This document shows positions 15,011 through 24,974 of a DNA stretch of 37,921 nucleotides, piece after piece. Within the stretch, counting starts at the first letter, position 1, and every line of letters starts with the position of its first letter. Source of the stretch: Defluviitaleaceae bacterium (lineage in GTDB: Bacteria > Bacillota > Clostridia > Lachnospirales > WRAX01); the NCBI GenBank assembly GCA_009784615.1, contig WRBJ01000017.1, positions 1 to 37,921 on the forward strand, written 5' to 3'. The translations under genes and the position numbers were made by a program. Under the pieces are notes generated by a model. The model saw nothing but the letters and a program-made list of their open reading frames with translations, was not told the DNA's origin and ran no database searches.

Positions 15011-16408
15011 GTGAAAAATAAATTTAGACATATTGTAATGGTTTTTTTGACGTGCTTAATATTTTTTGGCTCGTATAATACAACATTAATGCAAGCCGCA
15101 ATTCCGCAAGGTTTTGACGGTTTTTTGCGTATTGGTTTGGAACAGCATTTTTTAAACCGTGAACAAATTAATATATATTCACAAAACATTGAGGTTGGTT
15201 TGTTTATTGATGGCGAGTTTTTTGTTATGCAAACAATTAATTCGCATACGCATTTTACGGCTATGGCGGGCTATGGCGGCATTGTTTTAATGGCTGATGG
15301 CGCAGTCGTATTTGTCGCAGATAATCCAGGGCTTAATCTACAATTGCGCTGTGTTAGCGGCATAACCAATCTTGGTGTGCGGCAGTATCGTGGTATTATC
15401 GAATTTGGACAGTTTAACACAAATGGCATTACAGCCGTAAATATTGTACATATGGATGAATATTTGTTTAGCGTTGTGCCGTCAGAGATGCCCGCCCTAT
15501 GGCACATCGAAGCGTTAAAAGCGCAAGCGGTTGCAGCACGCACTTTTGCTATGAACCGCCTGTCAAGCCCGCGTACAGCTAATTATTCGCTTTGCGACAC
15601 AGTTTTTTCGCAGGTTTACAGCGGTGTGGATAGAGAGCACCCCAACACCACGCAAGCAGTGATTGAAACATCGGGGCTTGTTCTTATGCATAATGGGCGG
15701 CTTATATCGGCGTGGTATTCGTCTTGCGCTGGCGGATTTACAGCAAACAGCGAAGATGTATGGGCAAGCGTAGAGCCATTTGCACGAGCAGTTCCAGAAC
15801 TTTATCCATCATCTTTAGCGGATTGGGAGCGTACAATTACCCACGCACAATTGCAACAGCTATTAACAGCTCAAAACATACATATTGGTGCAGTGCAGTC
15901 TGTGGAATTACACAAAAATAACATCAGACGGGTTATGCAGTTTCGTATAATTGGCAATAGTGGTACGCATACTTTAGAGCGAGAAAATATAAGGTCGTTT
16001 TTTGGGTCATTAGAGATTGGCGGCGGGTCGCTTCGTAGTAGAGTTTTTACCATTGCAGGGCAGGGCACACAGCCACTTAACGAGCAGTTTGCTATCAGCG
16101 CAGGTGGTACATTTGCGGTTGATTTGCGTAATGTGTTTGTAATTTCAGCATTTGGAACAGATACTACAAATATGCCAAATAGTGTAATTTCGGCACAAGG
16201 TGTGCGTTTGCTTTCTACTGCACACACACCTAATACAACGAATATCGTAAGCACGTCAGATTATAGTTTCACGCTTGTTGGGCAAGGTTTTGGACACGGT
16301 GTTGGTATGTCGCAACACGGCGCAAGGGCTATGGCAGATAATGGGCATAGTTTTGATAATATTTTGCGTCATTATTATACAGGTATTGATATTGTGCGTG
16401 CGCATTAA
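15011..16408 (+). CDS. SpoIID/LytB domain protein
   Basis: This 465-residue exported protein has a signal peptide (residues 1-30), then a beta-rich region, then the SpoIID domain. The core [15 protein letters not shown] holds the likely catalytic E159 and is followed by [13 protein letters not shown]. Further conserved pieces are [16 protein letters not shown] and the C-terminal [15 protein letters not shown]. SpoIID is a lytic transglycosylase that removes denuded glycan strands during engulfment. Paralogues act in vegetative cells, and the longer length and location make either possible. The start is a GTG at 15011 with AGGGG upstream. Confidence 0.88.
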   Translation: MKNKFRHIVMVFLTCLIFFGSYNTTLMQAAIPQGFDGFLRIGLEQHFLNREQINIYSQNIEVGLFIDGEFFVMQTINSHTHFTAMAGYGGIVLMADGAVVFVADNPGLNLQLRCVSGITNLGVRQYRGIIEFGQFNTNGITAVNIVHMDEYLFSVVPSEMPALWHIEALKAQAVAARTFAMNRLSSPRTANYSLCDTVFSQVYSGVDREHPNTTQAVIETSGLVLMHNGRLISAWYSSCAGGFTANSEDVWASVEPFARAVPELYPSSLADWERTITHAQLQQLLTAQNIHIGAVQSVELHKNNIRRVMQFRIIGNSGTHTLERENIRSFFGSLEIGGGSLRSRVFTIAGQGTQPLNEQFAISAGGTFAVDLRNVFVISAFGTDTTNMPNSVISAQGVRLLSTAHTPNTTNIVSTSDYSFTLVGQGFGHGVGMSQHGARAMADNGHSFDNILRHYYTGIDIVRAH

Positions 16409-16418
16409 AGGAGCAAAA

Positions 16419-17435
16419 ATGGATAAACGTGATTTTTATTATGAATTGCCGCAAGAGCTGATTGCGCAAACTCCGCTTAAAGACCGTCAAACATCAAAAT
16501 TATTAACATTGGATAAGACGAGCGGGGCAGTTTCGCACGGCATTTTTACTGATATTTTGGATGTGTTTAATGCGGGGGACTGTTTGGTTATCAATAATAC
16601 AAAGGTTATTCCCGCGAGGCTTTTTGGGCAGAATAATGGTAAAGTCGTTGAAATTTTGCTATTAAACAATAAAGGCAATAATATTTGGGAAATTTTAGTT
16701 AAACCTGGAAAATATGCCCGCAAAAGCGATAGATTGGTTTTTGGCAAGGTTTTATGCGGCGAGATTGTTGATGTTTTAGATAATGGAAATAGATTGATAA
16801 AATTAGAGTATGACGGGATTTTTGAGGAGATTTTGGATGAGCTTGGCGAAATGCCATTGCCGCCATATATTACTGAGAAGTTAGAGGACAAAAACAGGTA
16901 TCAGACGGTTTATGCGGCAGAACCGGGTTCGGCGGCGGCACCAACGGCAGGTTTACACTTTACAAAAGAGCTTCTTGACGCACTTGTTTTAAAAGGCGTT
17001 AAGGTTGCCAATGTTACTTTACACGTAGGGCTTGGGACTTTTCGACCCGTTAAAACAGATAAAATAGAAGACCACGAAATGCATTCGGAATTTTATATAC
17101 TAGACCCGTCACAAGCCGAAATAATAAACAATTGCCGTAAAAATGGTGGGCGAGTTGTTGCAGTTGGCACAACCAGCGTACGAACGTTAGAGTCTTGCGC
17201 CACAGATGACGGTGTTTTGCACCCAAACAGCGGCTATACATCAATCTTCATCTATCCTGGCTATAAATATAAGGCGGTGGACGCACTTATTACTAATTTT
17301 CATCTGCCCGAAAGCACGTTGATTATGCTTGTTTCCGCTTTTGCAGGACGTGAAAATGTATTAAACGCTTATAATGAAGCTATTGCCCAGCGTTATCGCT
17401 TTTTTAGCTTTGGTGATGCTATGCTTATAATGTAA
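16419..17435 (+). CDS. queA: S-adenosylmethionine:tRNA ribosyltransferase-isomerase
   Basis: This 338-residue enzyme transfers the ribose part of S-adenosylmethionine to preQ1 in tRNA to make epoxyqueuosine. The family motifs are clear: [13 protein letters not shown] at the start, [14 protein letters not shown] near 60, EMPLPPYI near 145, [10 protein letters not shown] near 172, and LGTFRPV near 205. Length is normal (about 340). AAAGGAG precedes the ATG. It follows the SpoIID-like gene by 10 bases and precedes ftsY by 19. Confidence 0.96.
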   Translation: MDKRDFYYELPQELIAQTPLKDRQTSKLLTLDKTSGAVSHGIFTDILDVFNAGDCLVINNTKVIPARLFGQNNGKVVEILLLNNKGNNIWEILVKPGKYARKSDRLVFGKVLCGEIVDVLDNGNRLIKLEYDGIFEEILDELGEMPLPPYITEKLEDKNRYQTVYAAEPGSAAAPTAGLHFTKELLDALVLKGVKVANVTLHVGLGTFRPVKTDKIEDHEMHSEFYILDPSQAEIINNCRKNGGRVVAVGTTSVRTLESCATDDGVLHPNSGYTSIFIYPGYKYKAVDALITNFHLPESTLIMLVSAFAGRENVLNAYNEAIAQRYRFFSFGDAMLIM

Positions 17436-17454
17436 AATTTTGGAGGATATGATA

Positions 17455-18375
17455 ATGGGGATTTTTAAGAAAATTGCCAGTGGATTGACAAAGACTAGGC
17501 AAAACATCGCAGGGTCTATTGAGAATGTTTTTAAGGCTTTTTCTCGCATTGATGAGGAATTATTTGAAGAACTTGAGGAGACTTTGATTTTAGCAGATTG
17601 TGGCGTACAGGCTTCGGTGGATATTGTTGAAAAATTGCGTAAAAAGGTTAAAGGTGATAAATTAAGCGATGCAAGCGAAGTGCGTGCTGCTTTGATAGAA
17701 ATTATTTCGCAGGTGATGGGTGAGAGTGGCGAAACACCGCAAATGCAATACCCTGCCGTTATATTGGTTATCGGTGTAAATGGCGTTGGCAAAACAACGA
17801 CCATTGGCAAACTGGCGACAAATTTTGCGGCAAATGGTGCAAATGTTGTGTTGGCGGCGGCCGATACTTTTCGTGCGGCGGCTATCGACCAATTGGAAGT
17901 TTGGGCAGGGCGGGCTAATACAACCATTATCAAACACCAAGAAAACAGCGACCCTGCCGCCGTTGTTTTTGACGCTTGCGCTGCCGCAAAGGCTCGCAAA
18001 GCTGATGTATTGATTGTGGATACGGCGGGCAGACTTCATAATAAGAAGAATTTAATGCAAGAGCTTGAAAAAATTTCACGTGTTGTAGATAGAGAATTTC
18101 CTGACGCTTATCGTGAAACATTCTTGGTATTGGACGCTACAACGGGGCAAAATGCTTTGCAACAAGCAAAAACTTTTGCAGAAATTGCAAAGATTACAGG
18201 TATTGTGCTAACGAAGCTGGATGGCACGGCAAAAGGCGGCATTACGCTGGCTATCACCGCAGAGCTTGATATACCTGTGCGTTATATTGGCGTTGGTGAG
18301 CAAGCCGACGATTTGCAAGTGTTTGATGCACAGGCTTTTGCTCGTGGATTGTTTTATGAGAATGAAGAAGAATAA
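17455..18375 (+). CDS. ftsY: Signal recognition particle receptor FtsY
   Basis: This 306-residue GTPase receives ribosome-nascent-chain-SRP complexes at the membrane for co-translational insertion of membrane proteins. It has an N domain (residues 1-95) and a G domain with GVNGVGKT (107-114), [24 protein letters not shown] and the [10 protein letters not shown] closing motif. The acidic A domain of E. coli FtsY is absent, as is usual in Firmicutes. The start at 17455 is set by GGAGG at the right distance. A nearer in-frame ATG at 17449 is too close. Confidence 0.96.
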   Translation: MGIFKKIASGLTKTRQNIAGSIENVFKAFSRIDEELFEELEETLILADCGVQASVDIVEKLRKKVKGDKLSDASEVRAALIEIISQVMGESGETPQMQYPAVILVIGVNGVGKTTTIGKLATNFAANGANVVLAAADTFRAAAIDQLEVWAGRANTTIIKHQENSDPAAVVFDACAAAKARKADVLIVDTAGRLHNKKNLMQELEKISRVVDREFPDAYRETFLVLDATTGQNALQQAKTFAEIAKITGIVLTKLDGTAKGGITLAITAELDIPVRYIGVGEQADDLQVFDAQAFARGLFYENEEE

Positions 18376-18413
18376 AAAACATTTGCTTTTATGATGTGAA
18401 GTATAACATATTT

Positions 18414-18517
18414 TCAAAAGGGAGTAGCCAATGGTGTTTTCTGCCATTTTTACATTCGTCAGTACGGTGCTGTAGCACTCGGATGTAGAAGCCTTGAGGG
18501 TAGTGCAAGACTTTTGA
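18414..18517 (+). ncRNA. yybP-ykoY (manganese) riboswitch
   Basis: The leader ahead of the exchanger gene carries the conserved elements of this class. They are AAAGGGAGTAGCC at the 5' side, CGTCAGTACGG in the second domain, and GCAAGACTTTT at the 3' side. P1 is a perfect 7-bp stem between TCAAAAG (18414-18420) and CTTTTGA (18511-18517). Inner helices include ATGG/CCAT, TACAT/ATGTA and GTGC/GCAC. These RNAs bind Mn2+ and turn on metal-export genes. No intrinsic terminator follows. The AAAGGAG at 18533-18539 could instead pair with the CTTTT of P1, which suggests translational control. Confidence 0.85.
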
Positions 18518-18545
18518 ACCATTACCTAATATAAAAGGAGCTTTT

Positions 18546-19505
18546 ATGACGATTGCATTGCATTTTGGTTTATTGGTTGTCGGCTTTGTTATTTTGATAC
18601 AAGCCGCAAAGTTTTTTGTTGACGCTAGTGTTAATATTGCGACGAAGCTAAAAATTCCACGTATTGTTGTTGGTTTGACAATAATGGCTATGGGAACATC
18701 TGCGCCAGAGGCGGTTATAAGTGCATCGGCGGCTGTTCGGGGTATTGGCAACTTGGCGGTTGCAAATGCCGTTGGTTCTAATATATTTAACCTATTGTTT
18801 ATTGTGGGGCTTTGCACACTTATTTTCCCAATTAACGTAAATATAAAAGTAATATTACGTGATTATTGGGTGTCTGTTTCGGCTACCATATTTTTGCTGG
18901 TTGGCGTAATTTTTTGGGGCGATGTTATTCCTCGCTACGGTGCATTCATACTTTTAACAGGTTTTGTCGTATACTTGTTTATAGTGGTTAGGACTGCGCT
19001 TAAAAATCGTTGCTACGAAACAGATGGTATAGAGGAAAATGAGTTTAAATCAAAGCAAAAACCGCTGTGGAAAAGTATTGTTCTTGCCGTATTTAGTATT
19101 GGGCTTATTGTTGGCGGTGGACAGCTTACGGTTTATACTGCAACAGAGCTTGCGTCGGCACTTAATATTTCAGAGCGCCTTATTGGCTTGACGGTGGTTG
19201 CAATGGGCACATCACTGCCAGAGCTTGTAACGACCATTATTGCCTGTAAACGTGGCGAAGGCGAATTTGCACTTGGCTTTATCATTGGGTCTAGCGTGTT
19301 TAATATTATGTTTGTGCTTGGTCTTGCAGGGCTAATAACACCGCTTGGCATCGAAAGCAATGTGTTGTTTGACCTTGCTATACTAACAATTGGCACGTTG
19401 GCATTTTATCCTATGGCAAAATCGGGTAGTAGGATTGTGCGAAAAGAAGGGTTAATAATGACGTTGATGTATGCGTTGTATATGACTTGGATTTTGATAA
19501 ATTAA
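18546..19505 (+). CDS. K+-dependent Na+/Ca2+ exchanger-related cation antiporter
   Basis: This 319-residue protein of the CaCA superfamily (YrbG/CaxA type) has ten or so membrane helices in two inverted halves. The alpha-repeat motifs are MGTSAPEAVISASAA with AVGSNIFNLLF in the first half, and MGTSLPELVTTIIA with GSSVFNIMFVLG in the second. The family exports calcium or sodium. The Mn-sensing leader argues that this member exports manganese or is at least manganese-induced, which is inference. AAAGGAGC precedes the ATG. It lies after ftsY with no clear promoter between them. Confidence 0.9.
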   Translation: MTIALHFGLLVVGFVILIQAAKFFVDASVNIATKLKIPRIVVGLTIMAMGTSAPEAVISASAAVRGIGNLAVANAVGSNIFNLLFIVGLCTLIFPINVNIKVILRDYWVSVSATIFLLVGVIFWGDVIPRYGAFILLTGFVVYLFIVVRTALKNRCYETDGIEENEFKSKQKPLWKSIVLAVFSIGLIVGGGQLTVYTATELASALNISERLIGLTVVAMGTSLPELVTTIIACKRGEGEFALGFIIGSSVFNIMFVLGLAGLITPLGIESNVLFDLAILTIGTLAFYPMAKSGSRIVRKEGLIMTLMYALYMTWILIN

Positions 19506-19509
19506 CCCA

Positions 19510-19538
19510 TTGCAATACTAGGGATTTTTTGATATAAT
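19510..19538 (+). promoter_or_regulatory. Sigma-A-type promoter of the mcsA-mcsB-clpC operon
   Basis: TTGCAA (19510-19515), a 17-base spacer and TATAAT (19533-19538) preceded by TGA. The predicted start (about 19545) is only eight bases before the first ATG and falls within the GGGGGG ribosome binding site. No CtsR direct repeat or CIRCE inverted repeat is visible around it. Confidence 0.7.
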
Positions 19539-19552
19539 TGGGGGGTAAGATT

Positions 19553-20080
19553 ATGAGCGACTCAAAAACAGGTACTGCGGCAAATGTTATAAAAGCTGTA
19601 ACGGAAGGGTCTGGGCGGCTTTTAAAAACCACAAAGCTATCCATCAATCTTTCTAACGAAGAAGGTAAACTAAAAGCGATTTATAACGATATTGGCAAGG
19701 CTGTACACGAAATTTACAAACACGGCGGTACTTTGGGAGCAATGTTTGACGATAAATATAAAATGATTGTTGAACAAGAAGCAAAGATTGCTGATATTCG
19801 CAATAGACTAGAGATTGCAAAAGGCGTTGTAATTTGCCCAAAATGCGATACTAATTCAAAACGTGGCTCTAGCTTTTGTCAGCGTTGCGGCGAAAGTTTG
19901 TCGGGGGCAGAGGAATATGTTGTTGTGTCAGAAGCGACAGCAACCGACCACAGGTTACCCCTGCAAGAACCCCAACAGCAACAAATTCCATCACAGCCAA
20001 CAGGAAAAATTTGTAATGTTTGCTCTGCGACAAATGACCCATTCGAGCGTTTTTGTCTTTCTTGCGGCAGGGCATTGTAG
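19553..20080 (+). CDS. Zinc-ribbon protein heading the stress operon
   Basis: This 175-residue protein has a helical N-terminal part of about 90 residues with coiled-coil character, then two zinc ribbons. The first is CPKC...CQRC (C95, C98, C109, C112) and the second CNVC...CLSC (C154, C157, C168, C171). They are separated by a glutamine/proline-rich linker. No enzymatic motif is present. It occupies the place where ctsR stands in most Firmicutes but has no helix-turn-helix and does not resemble CtsR. A structural or adaptor role beside McsA is possible. Confidence 0.7.
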   Translation: MSDSKTGTAANVIKAVTEGSGRLLKTTKLSINLSNEEGKLKAIYNDIGKAVHEIYKHGGTLGAMFDDKYKMIVEQEAKIADIRNRLEIAKGVVICPKCDTNSKRGSSFCQRCGESLSGAEEYVVVSEATATDHRLPLQEPQQQQIPSQPTGKICNVCSATNDPFERFCLSCGRAL

Positions 20081-20090
20081 GAGGAAGCAA

Positions 20091-20483
20091 ATGGACGACC
20101 AAATTAAAAATTTTTTGCAATATATTTTTGAAATTGTAGAAGGGATAGAGCGTGCAAATAGTGTCGACCACGCCGAATGTTCTGTGTGCCGCTCTACATA
20201 TGCCGATTTTAAAAAATCTGGCAAAATGGGCTGTGCCAATTGCTACAAGGCTTTTGGCGAGCAAATTGCACAAGCACTTAAAAATATCCACGGAAACAAT
20301 GTACACACGGGCAAAATTCCTTGCGGCAAAGAAGGAAAGTTTGCGGATGTTGTTGCTAGACGCGAACTTGAAGAAAACCGTATTTTACTGCAAAAAGCAA
20401 TTGAAACAGAAAGTTACGAGGATGCCGCACGTTATCGTGATATTGTTAAAGCTCTTGTTGACGAAATTGGAGAAAATGCATAA
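20091..20483 (+). CDS. mcsA: McsA-like activator of the protein arginine kinase, short form
   Basis: This 130-residue protein has one pair of CxxC motifs (C30/C33 and C48/C51) and a C-terminal UVR motif (residues about 95-125: ELEENRILLQKAIETESYEDA). McsA stimulates McsB and helps deliver substrates to ClpC. Bacillus McsA is about 185 residues with four CxxC motifs, so this protein seems to lack the first zinc module. TAGGAGG precedes the ATG. Its stop codon shares one base with the next start (TAATG). The neighbours mcsB and clpC support the call. Confidence 0.82.
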   Translation: MDDQIKNFLQYIFEIVEGIERANSVDHAECSVCRSTYADFKKSGKMGCANCYKAFGEQIAQALKNIHGNNVHTGKIPCGKEGKFADVVARRELEENRILLQKAIETESYEDAARYRDIVKALVDEIGENA

Positions 20484-20908
20484 TGACTATTGTTTTGACC
20501 GAAAAATATTCGCCCTTTATGGTGGCAAAGACAAAGGAGCCTGCTCTTGAAAAAACAGAGCAAATCCAACACGCCCTAACACAGGATGATTGTTTTGGGT
20601 ATTATGCCCACGCAAAGGGCAAGACAGTGGGCTTTGCTTTGGTTCGCAATTTTGAAGAGGATGGGTATTTTATTTGGAAAACATATATAGGCGAGCCTTA
20701 TCAAGGTCAAGGTTTTGGCAAAAGGCTTGTCGAAGAATTGATTGATGAATTAAAAAAAGTAAAGAAAGCTAAAGTGATAACCACATCATATACATACGGC
20801 GACACTGCCAGTAAGGTGCTGTACGAACATTTAGGTTTTGAACAAATGGATACTGTACAAGACGGGGATGTGCAAATGGTAAATATGCGCTTGCTTTTAA
20901 AGGGGTGA
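20483..20908 (+). CDS. GNAT-family acetyltransferase between mcsA and mcsB
   Basis: This 141-residue N-acetyltransferase-like protein shows YIGEPYQGQGFGKRLVEELI for the acetyl-CoA pyrophosphate loop, a KVITTSY strand and a KVLYEHLGFEQ end block. Substrate is unknown. It sits in frame-tight overlap with mcsA (one shared base) and five bases before mcsB, so it is co-translated with the arginine-phosphorylation genes. That order is not the usual ctsR-mcsA-mcsB-clpC. Confidence 0.85.
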   Translation: MTIVLTEKYSPFMVAKTKEPALEKTEQIQHALTQDDCFGYYAHAKGKTVGFALVRNFEEDGYFIWKTYIGEPYQGQGFGKRLVEELIDELKKVKKAKVITTSYTYGDTASKVLYEHLGFEQMDTVQDGDVQMVNMRLLLKG

Positions 20909-20913
20909 TAAAA

Positions 20914-21957
20914 TTGCAAAAATGGTATGAAAAAACTGAAGCTGATACAGGTGTTGTAATTTCGTCAAGGGTGCGGCTGGCTCGCAATTTGGCGGATGTG
21001 CCTTTTTCTGTTCGTATGGATAGTTCTAATTCTGATGATGTGGTGCAAAGGGTCAAACACTCGGCTATTAGTGAACAAACTGCTTTAGCAATACAACCCC
21101 ACCATATGCAGTTTTTAGATTTGGCACATATACCAAATTGGGATTTAAACGTTTTGGTAGAGCGACATATAATAAGCCCAAATATGGTAGATGGTAAACA
21201 TTATTTGCGTGGGCTTGTTTATAATGAAACTGAAGATTTGTCGGTAATGATAAATGAAGAAGACCATATACGTATACAGTCCATTTTTGTTGGGCAGGAT
21301 TTAGATGCGGCATATGAAGCGGCAAACCGCCTAGATGACGCACTTGCCGTTAGTTTGAATTATGCTTTTGACGCAAAATTTGGATTTTTAACATCTTGTC
21401 CAACTAATACAGGGACGGGCTTGCGTGCATCGTGTATGTTACATTTACCGCTTTTAGAATCTACAGGGCAATTAAAAAGCCTTGCAGATATGATTGTTAA
21501 AACAGGCTTTGTTATACGTGGCGCAAATGGCGAAGGCAGCGACCCATTAGGCAATATTTATCAAGTATCAAACCAAATTACATTGGGCAAGACAGAAAAT
21601 GAAATTTTAAACTCGTTGAAGCAACTGGTTAATCAAATTGTAGACAGAGAAACCGCTTTGCGTGTACGTGTTTTAAAAGATATGAACACCGAAGCCGCAG
21701 ACCGCATCTGGCGAGCCTACGGAATATTGTGCAATGCCCGTAAAATGACATTAAAAGAAGCGACGGGATTGCTGTCGGATATTCGTGCAGGACAAATTAT
21801 GGGCATTATCGAAAAACCCATTACGAAAAAAACCATTTATGAAATTATTACAAATATACAACCTTACAATTTGCAACGCATTATGGGGGTTGCAAACGAT
21901 ACCCGCCATTTAGAAGCATTGCGGGCGGATTATCTAAGACAGACTTTTGTTAATTAA
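20914..21957 (+). CDS. mcsB: Protein arginine kinase McsB
   Basis: This 347-residue kinase phosphorylates arginines in damaged proteins, marking them for ClpC-ClpP. It is related to phosphagen kinases. Visible motifs are SSRVRLARN near residue 17, NEEDHIRIQ near 115, SCPTNTGTGLRAS with its reactive cysteine near 160, and GANGEGSDPLGNIYQVSNQ near 205. The C-terminal domain includes LKEATGLLSDIRAGQIMG and LRADYLRQ. I chose the TTG at 20914, six bases after AGGGGTG, because the alternative GTG at 20905 lies within that site. Length is normal. Confidence 0.93.
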   Translation: MQKWYEKTEADTGVVISSRVRLARNLADVPFSVRMDSSNSDDVVQRVKHSAISEQTALAIQPHHMQFLDLAHIPNWDLNVLVERHIISPNMVDGKHYLRGLVYNETEDLSVMINEEDHIRIQSIFVGQDLDAAYEAANRLDDALAVSLNYAFDAKFGFLTSCPTNTGTGLRASCMLHLPLLESTGQLKSLADMIVKTGFVIRGANGEGSDPLGNIYQVSNQITLGKTENEILNSLKQLVNQIVDRETALRVRVLKDMNTEAADRIWRAYGILCNARKMTLKEATGLLSDIRAGQIMGIIEKPITKKTIYEIITNIQPYNLQRIMGVANDTRHLEALRADYLRQTFVN

Positions 21958-21990
21958 TATTGAATATGAAGATGATGAACAGGAGGATAT

Positions 21991-24486
21991 ATGCAAGCTA
22001 AATTTACACAAAAGGCGCAAGAGGCGTTAAATAATGCTGGGGCTTCGGCACAGCATCTGGGACATAATTATATCGGTACAGAACATTTGCTTTTAGGGCT
22101 GGCTCGTGCGCAGGATTCTGTTTCGCAAAAGGCTTTGGCAATGCACGGCGGAACGGCGGATGCTATCGAGCGTAAAATTATGGATGTGCTTGATGGAAAT
22201 GATGGTGCACCTGTCATTGGTGGCGGTCAGCCGCAGGGCTATACGCCACGTACAAAACGTATTTTGGAACAATCTAATGTAGAAGCTCAAAAAATGGGTG
22301 CAAATTATATCGGTACAGAGCATTTGCTTTTGGCTTTGCTTCGTGAAGAAGATTCGCTTGCCGTACAAATTTTGTTATCCATCGGTGTTAGTGTTCAAAA
22401 AGTGTATAACGAGATAATGGTAATACTTAACGAATATAATCCTAATGCGCAAAATAATTCTTCCAAAATGGGCATTAACCATTTGGCGCAGATGGCGCAG
22501 CAAACGGGCAACAATAATGCATCTTCTGCAACCCCCACGCTTGACCAATTTAGCCGTGATTTTAATAAATTAGCAACTGAGCAAAAGTTTGACCCAATCG
22601 TTGGACGTGAAAAGGAAATAGAGCGTATTGTTCAAATCCTTTCACGCCGTACAAAAAATAACCCTTGCCTTGTTGGCGACCCCGGTGTTGGTAAAACTGC
22701 AATTGCCGAAGGCTTGGCGCAACGCATTATAGCAGGCGATATTCCTGAAACACTAAAGGACAAGCGCATTGTATCGCTTGATATGGCGGCAATGGTGGCA
22801 GGCAGTAAATACCGTGGCGAATTTGAAGAACGCATTAAAAAGGTCATAGGCGAAGTCAAGCAAGCAGGCAATGTTATTTTGTTTATGGACGAAATACACA
22901 CAATAATTGGCGCAGGCTCTGCCGAAGGTTCGATTGACGCTTCTAATATTATGAAACCATCACTATCCCGTGGGGAATTGCAATTAATTGGTGCAACCAC
23001 TATGGACGAATATCGAAAGTATATAGAGCGTGATGCGGCACTAGAACGCCGCTTTGCCCCCGTTATGGTGGACGAGCCAACTGAAGAAGAAGCCGTTGCA
23101 ATGCTTGTAGGTTTGCGGGATAAATATGAGGCACACCATAGCGTACAAATTACAGAATCCGCTATTAAATCTGCCGTTAGGCTTGCGGCACGTTATATCA
23201 GCGATAGATTTTTGCCAGACAAAGCAATTGATTTATTAGACGAAGCGGCAAGCAAGGTTCGTTTAAAAAATTACACAACACCGCCAGAAGTAAAAGATGC
23301 TGAAAAACAGCTTGTCGAGCTGGAGCAAGAAAAAGAAGAAGCTGTAAAAAGCCAAAATTTTGAACAAGCCGCTAAAATTAAGACAAAACAAGAGAAATTG
23401 CGTACAAAACTTGAAAAAGACCGTGCAAAATGGACTAAAAAAAGCAATAGCTCCATACAAATTGTTGATGAAGATGACATTGCCGACATTGTATCAAGTT
23501 GGACGGGTATGCCTGTTAAAAAGTTAAAAGAAGAAGAAAGCGTACGCTTGATGAATATGGAGGAAGAAATTCATCGTCGTCTAATTGGTCAACGTGAGGC
23601 GGTTACAGCTGTTTCAAAGGCTATTAGACGTGGTCGTGTCGGTCTTAAAGACCCAAAACGCCCTACAGGTTCGTTTTTATTTTTAGGCCCTACAGGCGTT
23701 GGTAAAACCGAACTTGCACGAAGTCTTGCAGAGGTGTTGTTCGGACACGAAGACGCTATGATACGCATTGATATGTCCGAATATATGGAAAAACATAGCG
23801 TATCCAAACTAATTGGTTCGCCACCTGGCTATGTCGGACACGGCGACGGCGGACAAATTAGTGATAAAATTCGTCGCAAGCCATATTCTGTTGTGCTGTT
23901 TGACGAGGTGGAGAAGGCTCACCCAGATGTCTTTAACATACTATTGCAAGTGCTTGACGATGGACATATTACAGACAGCAAAGGACGCAAAGTGGACTTT
24001 AAAAATACCGTAATAATAATGACAAGCAATGTGGGTGCTAGAAATATAGTAAACCCCAAAAAACTGGGCTTTAATGTGGCGAAAGAAGAAGATGCGAAGC
24101 ACAAAGAAATGAAAAGGGATATTATGGAAGAGGTCAAGCGCATTTTTAAACCCGAATTTCTTAATCGTATCGACGATATTATCACATTTACACAACTCGG
24201 AAAAGAAGAAATTACACAAATTGCACGCATAATGATGAACGAAACTGCAAAACGTGTTAAAGAAACAATGGGCATAGATATAACCGTAACCGATGTGGCA
24301 ATAGAATATATCGCCGACGCAGGCTATGACCCCAATTATGGCGCAAGACCATTACGTCGTGCCATACAGTCCAAGGTTGAAGATTTGGCGGCAGAAAAAA
24401 TCCTTACAGGCGACCTAGAAGGCAGAAAGAGCTTAGTAATTGATGTTGAAAATGGAAATATATGTATCAAATCGAACGAAAGTTAA
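21991..24486 (+). CDS. clpC: Clp protease ATPase subunit ClpC
   Basis: This 831-residue Hsp100 unfoldase feeds substrates, including arginine-phosphorylated proteins, to ClpP. It has two N-terminal repeats (each with [10 protein letters not shown]), a first AAA+ module with Walker A GDPGVGKT (229-236), and the coiled M domain with a UVR-like [17 protein letters not shown] segment. The second AAA+ module has GPTGVGKT (566-573), and a KKLGF loop likely contacts ClpP. AGGAGG lies before the ATG. It closes the operon. No clear terminator follows, only a weak AT hairpin. Confidence 0.97.
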   Translation: MQAKFTQKAQEALNNAGASAQHLGHNYIGTEHLLLGLARAQDSVSQKALAMHGGTADAIERKIMDVLDGNDGAPVIGGGQPQGYTPRTKRILEQSNVEAQKMGANYIGTEHLLLALLREEDSLAVQILLSIGVSVQKVYNEIMVILNEYNPNAQNNSSKMGINHLAQMAQQTGNNNASSATPTLDQFSRDFNKLATEQKFDPIVGREKEIERIVQILSRRTKNNPCLVGDPGVGKTAIAEGLAQRIIAGDIPETLKDKRIVSLDMAAMVAGSKYRGEFEERIKKVIGEVKQAGNVILFMDEIHTIIGAGSAEGSIDASNIMKPSLSRGELQLIGATTMDEYRKYIERDAALERRFAPVMVDEPTEEEAVAMLVGLRDKYEAHHSVQITESAIKSAVRLAARYISDRFLPDKAIDLLDEAASKVRLKNYTTPPEVKDAEKQLVELEQEKEEAVKSQNFEQAAKIKTKQEKLRTKLEKDRAKWTKKSNSSIQIVDEDDIADIVSSWTGMPVKKLKEEESVRLMNMEEEIHRRLIGQREAVTAVSKAIRRGRVGLKDPKRPTGSFLFLGPTGVGKTELARSLAEVLFGHEDAMIRIDMSEYMEKHSVSKLIGSPPGYVGHGDGGQISDKIRRKPYSVVLFDEVEKAHPDVFNILLQVLDDGHITDSKGRKVDFKNTVIIMTSNVGARNIVNPKKLGFNVAKEEDAKHKEMKRDIMEEVKRIFKPEFLNRIDDIITFTQLGKEEITQIARIMMNETAKRVKETMGIDITVTDVAIEYIADAGYDPNYGARPLRRAIQSKVEDLAAEKILTGDLEGRKSLVIDVENGNICIKSNES

Positions 24487-24515
24487 TAAAAATTGAAAAA
24501 ATTCGATTTTTATGC

Positions 24516-24544
24516 TTGACAAATCTCAACAAACAGTGTATTTT
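24516..24544 (+). promoter_or_regulatory. Sigma-A-type promoter of the HU gene
   Basis: Consensus -35 TTGACA (24516-24521), a 17-base spacer and -10 TATTTT (24539-24544). It leaves a leader of about 78 bases without obvious structure before the AAGGAGG at 24615-24621. Confidence 0.75.
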
Positions 24545-24628
24545 AGTTAATAATGGTTTATGTTTGAACATTGTAATCCAAACAAACCTATAAAAATTTA
24601 TAACAACAAATTTCAAGGAGGAAACACA

Positions 24629-24904
24629 ATGAATAAGTCTGAATTGGTATCTGCAATTGCCGCAAAGGCTGACATCACTAAAAAAGATGCTGAAAAAAAT
24701 CTTCAAGCATTTGTTGATGTTGTAACTGAAGAATTGGGCAAAGGCGGTAAGGTACAACTTGTTGGTTTTGGTACTTTTGATGTTGCTGAAAGAGCGGCTC
24801 GTGAAGGCAGAAACCCACAAACTGGCAAACCTATGACTATTCCTGCTTCTAAAGCTCCACGCTTTAAAGTTGGTAAAGCTCTTAAAGATGCTGTAAACAA
24901 TTAA
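24629..24904 (+). CDS. hup: DNA-binding protein HU
   Basis: This 91-residue histone-like protein bends and compacts DNA as a dimer. It starts [11 protein letters not shown] and carries [11 protein letters not shown], then the beta-arm with [17 protein letters not shown] and the C-terminal helix [11 protein letters not shown]. All are diagnostic of HU. The start at 24629 follows AAGGAGG. It is monocistronic with its own promoter and terminator. Confidence 0.97.
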   Translation: MNKSELVSAIAAKADITKKDAEKNLQAFVDVVTEELGKGGKVQLVGFGTFDVAERAAREGRNPQTGKPMTIPASKAPRFKVGKALKDAVNN

Positions 24905-24916
24905 TTTTTTTAAACT

Positions 24917-24942
24917 GACACCTTATTGGGTGTCTTTTTTTT
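24917..24942 (+). terminator. Terminator after the HU gene
   Basis: GACACC (24917-24922) pairs with GGTGTC (24929-24934) around a six-base loop, followed by a run of eight T. Confidence 0.9.
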
Positions 24943-24974
24943 ATTTTTGGTAAAAATAAAAACGAGGTGATGAT

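Noticed and set aside
17361-17999. Long open frame on the minus strand across ftsY
   Set aside because: It lies wholly opposite a well-conserved gene, has no ribosome binding site and a composition explained by reading the reverse of biased codons.
18376-18413. Separate promoter for the riboswitch-exchanger unit
   Set aside because: TTGCTT and TATAAC are present but only 13 bases apart, too close for sigma-A. Read-through from ftsY is as likely.
19440-19560. CtsR or HrcA operator before the stress operon
   Set aside because: No tandem GGTCAAA-type heptads and no TTAGCACTC-N9-GAGTGCTAA inverted repeat are present near the promoter.
24486-24515. Terminator between clpC and the HU gene
   Set aside because: Only a weak AT-only pairing (AAAAAT with ATTTTT around TCG) is present. 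It lacks GC pairs, so it is not called.
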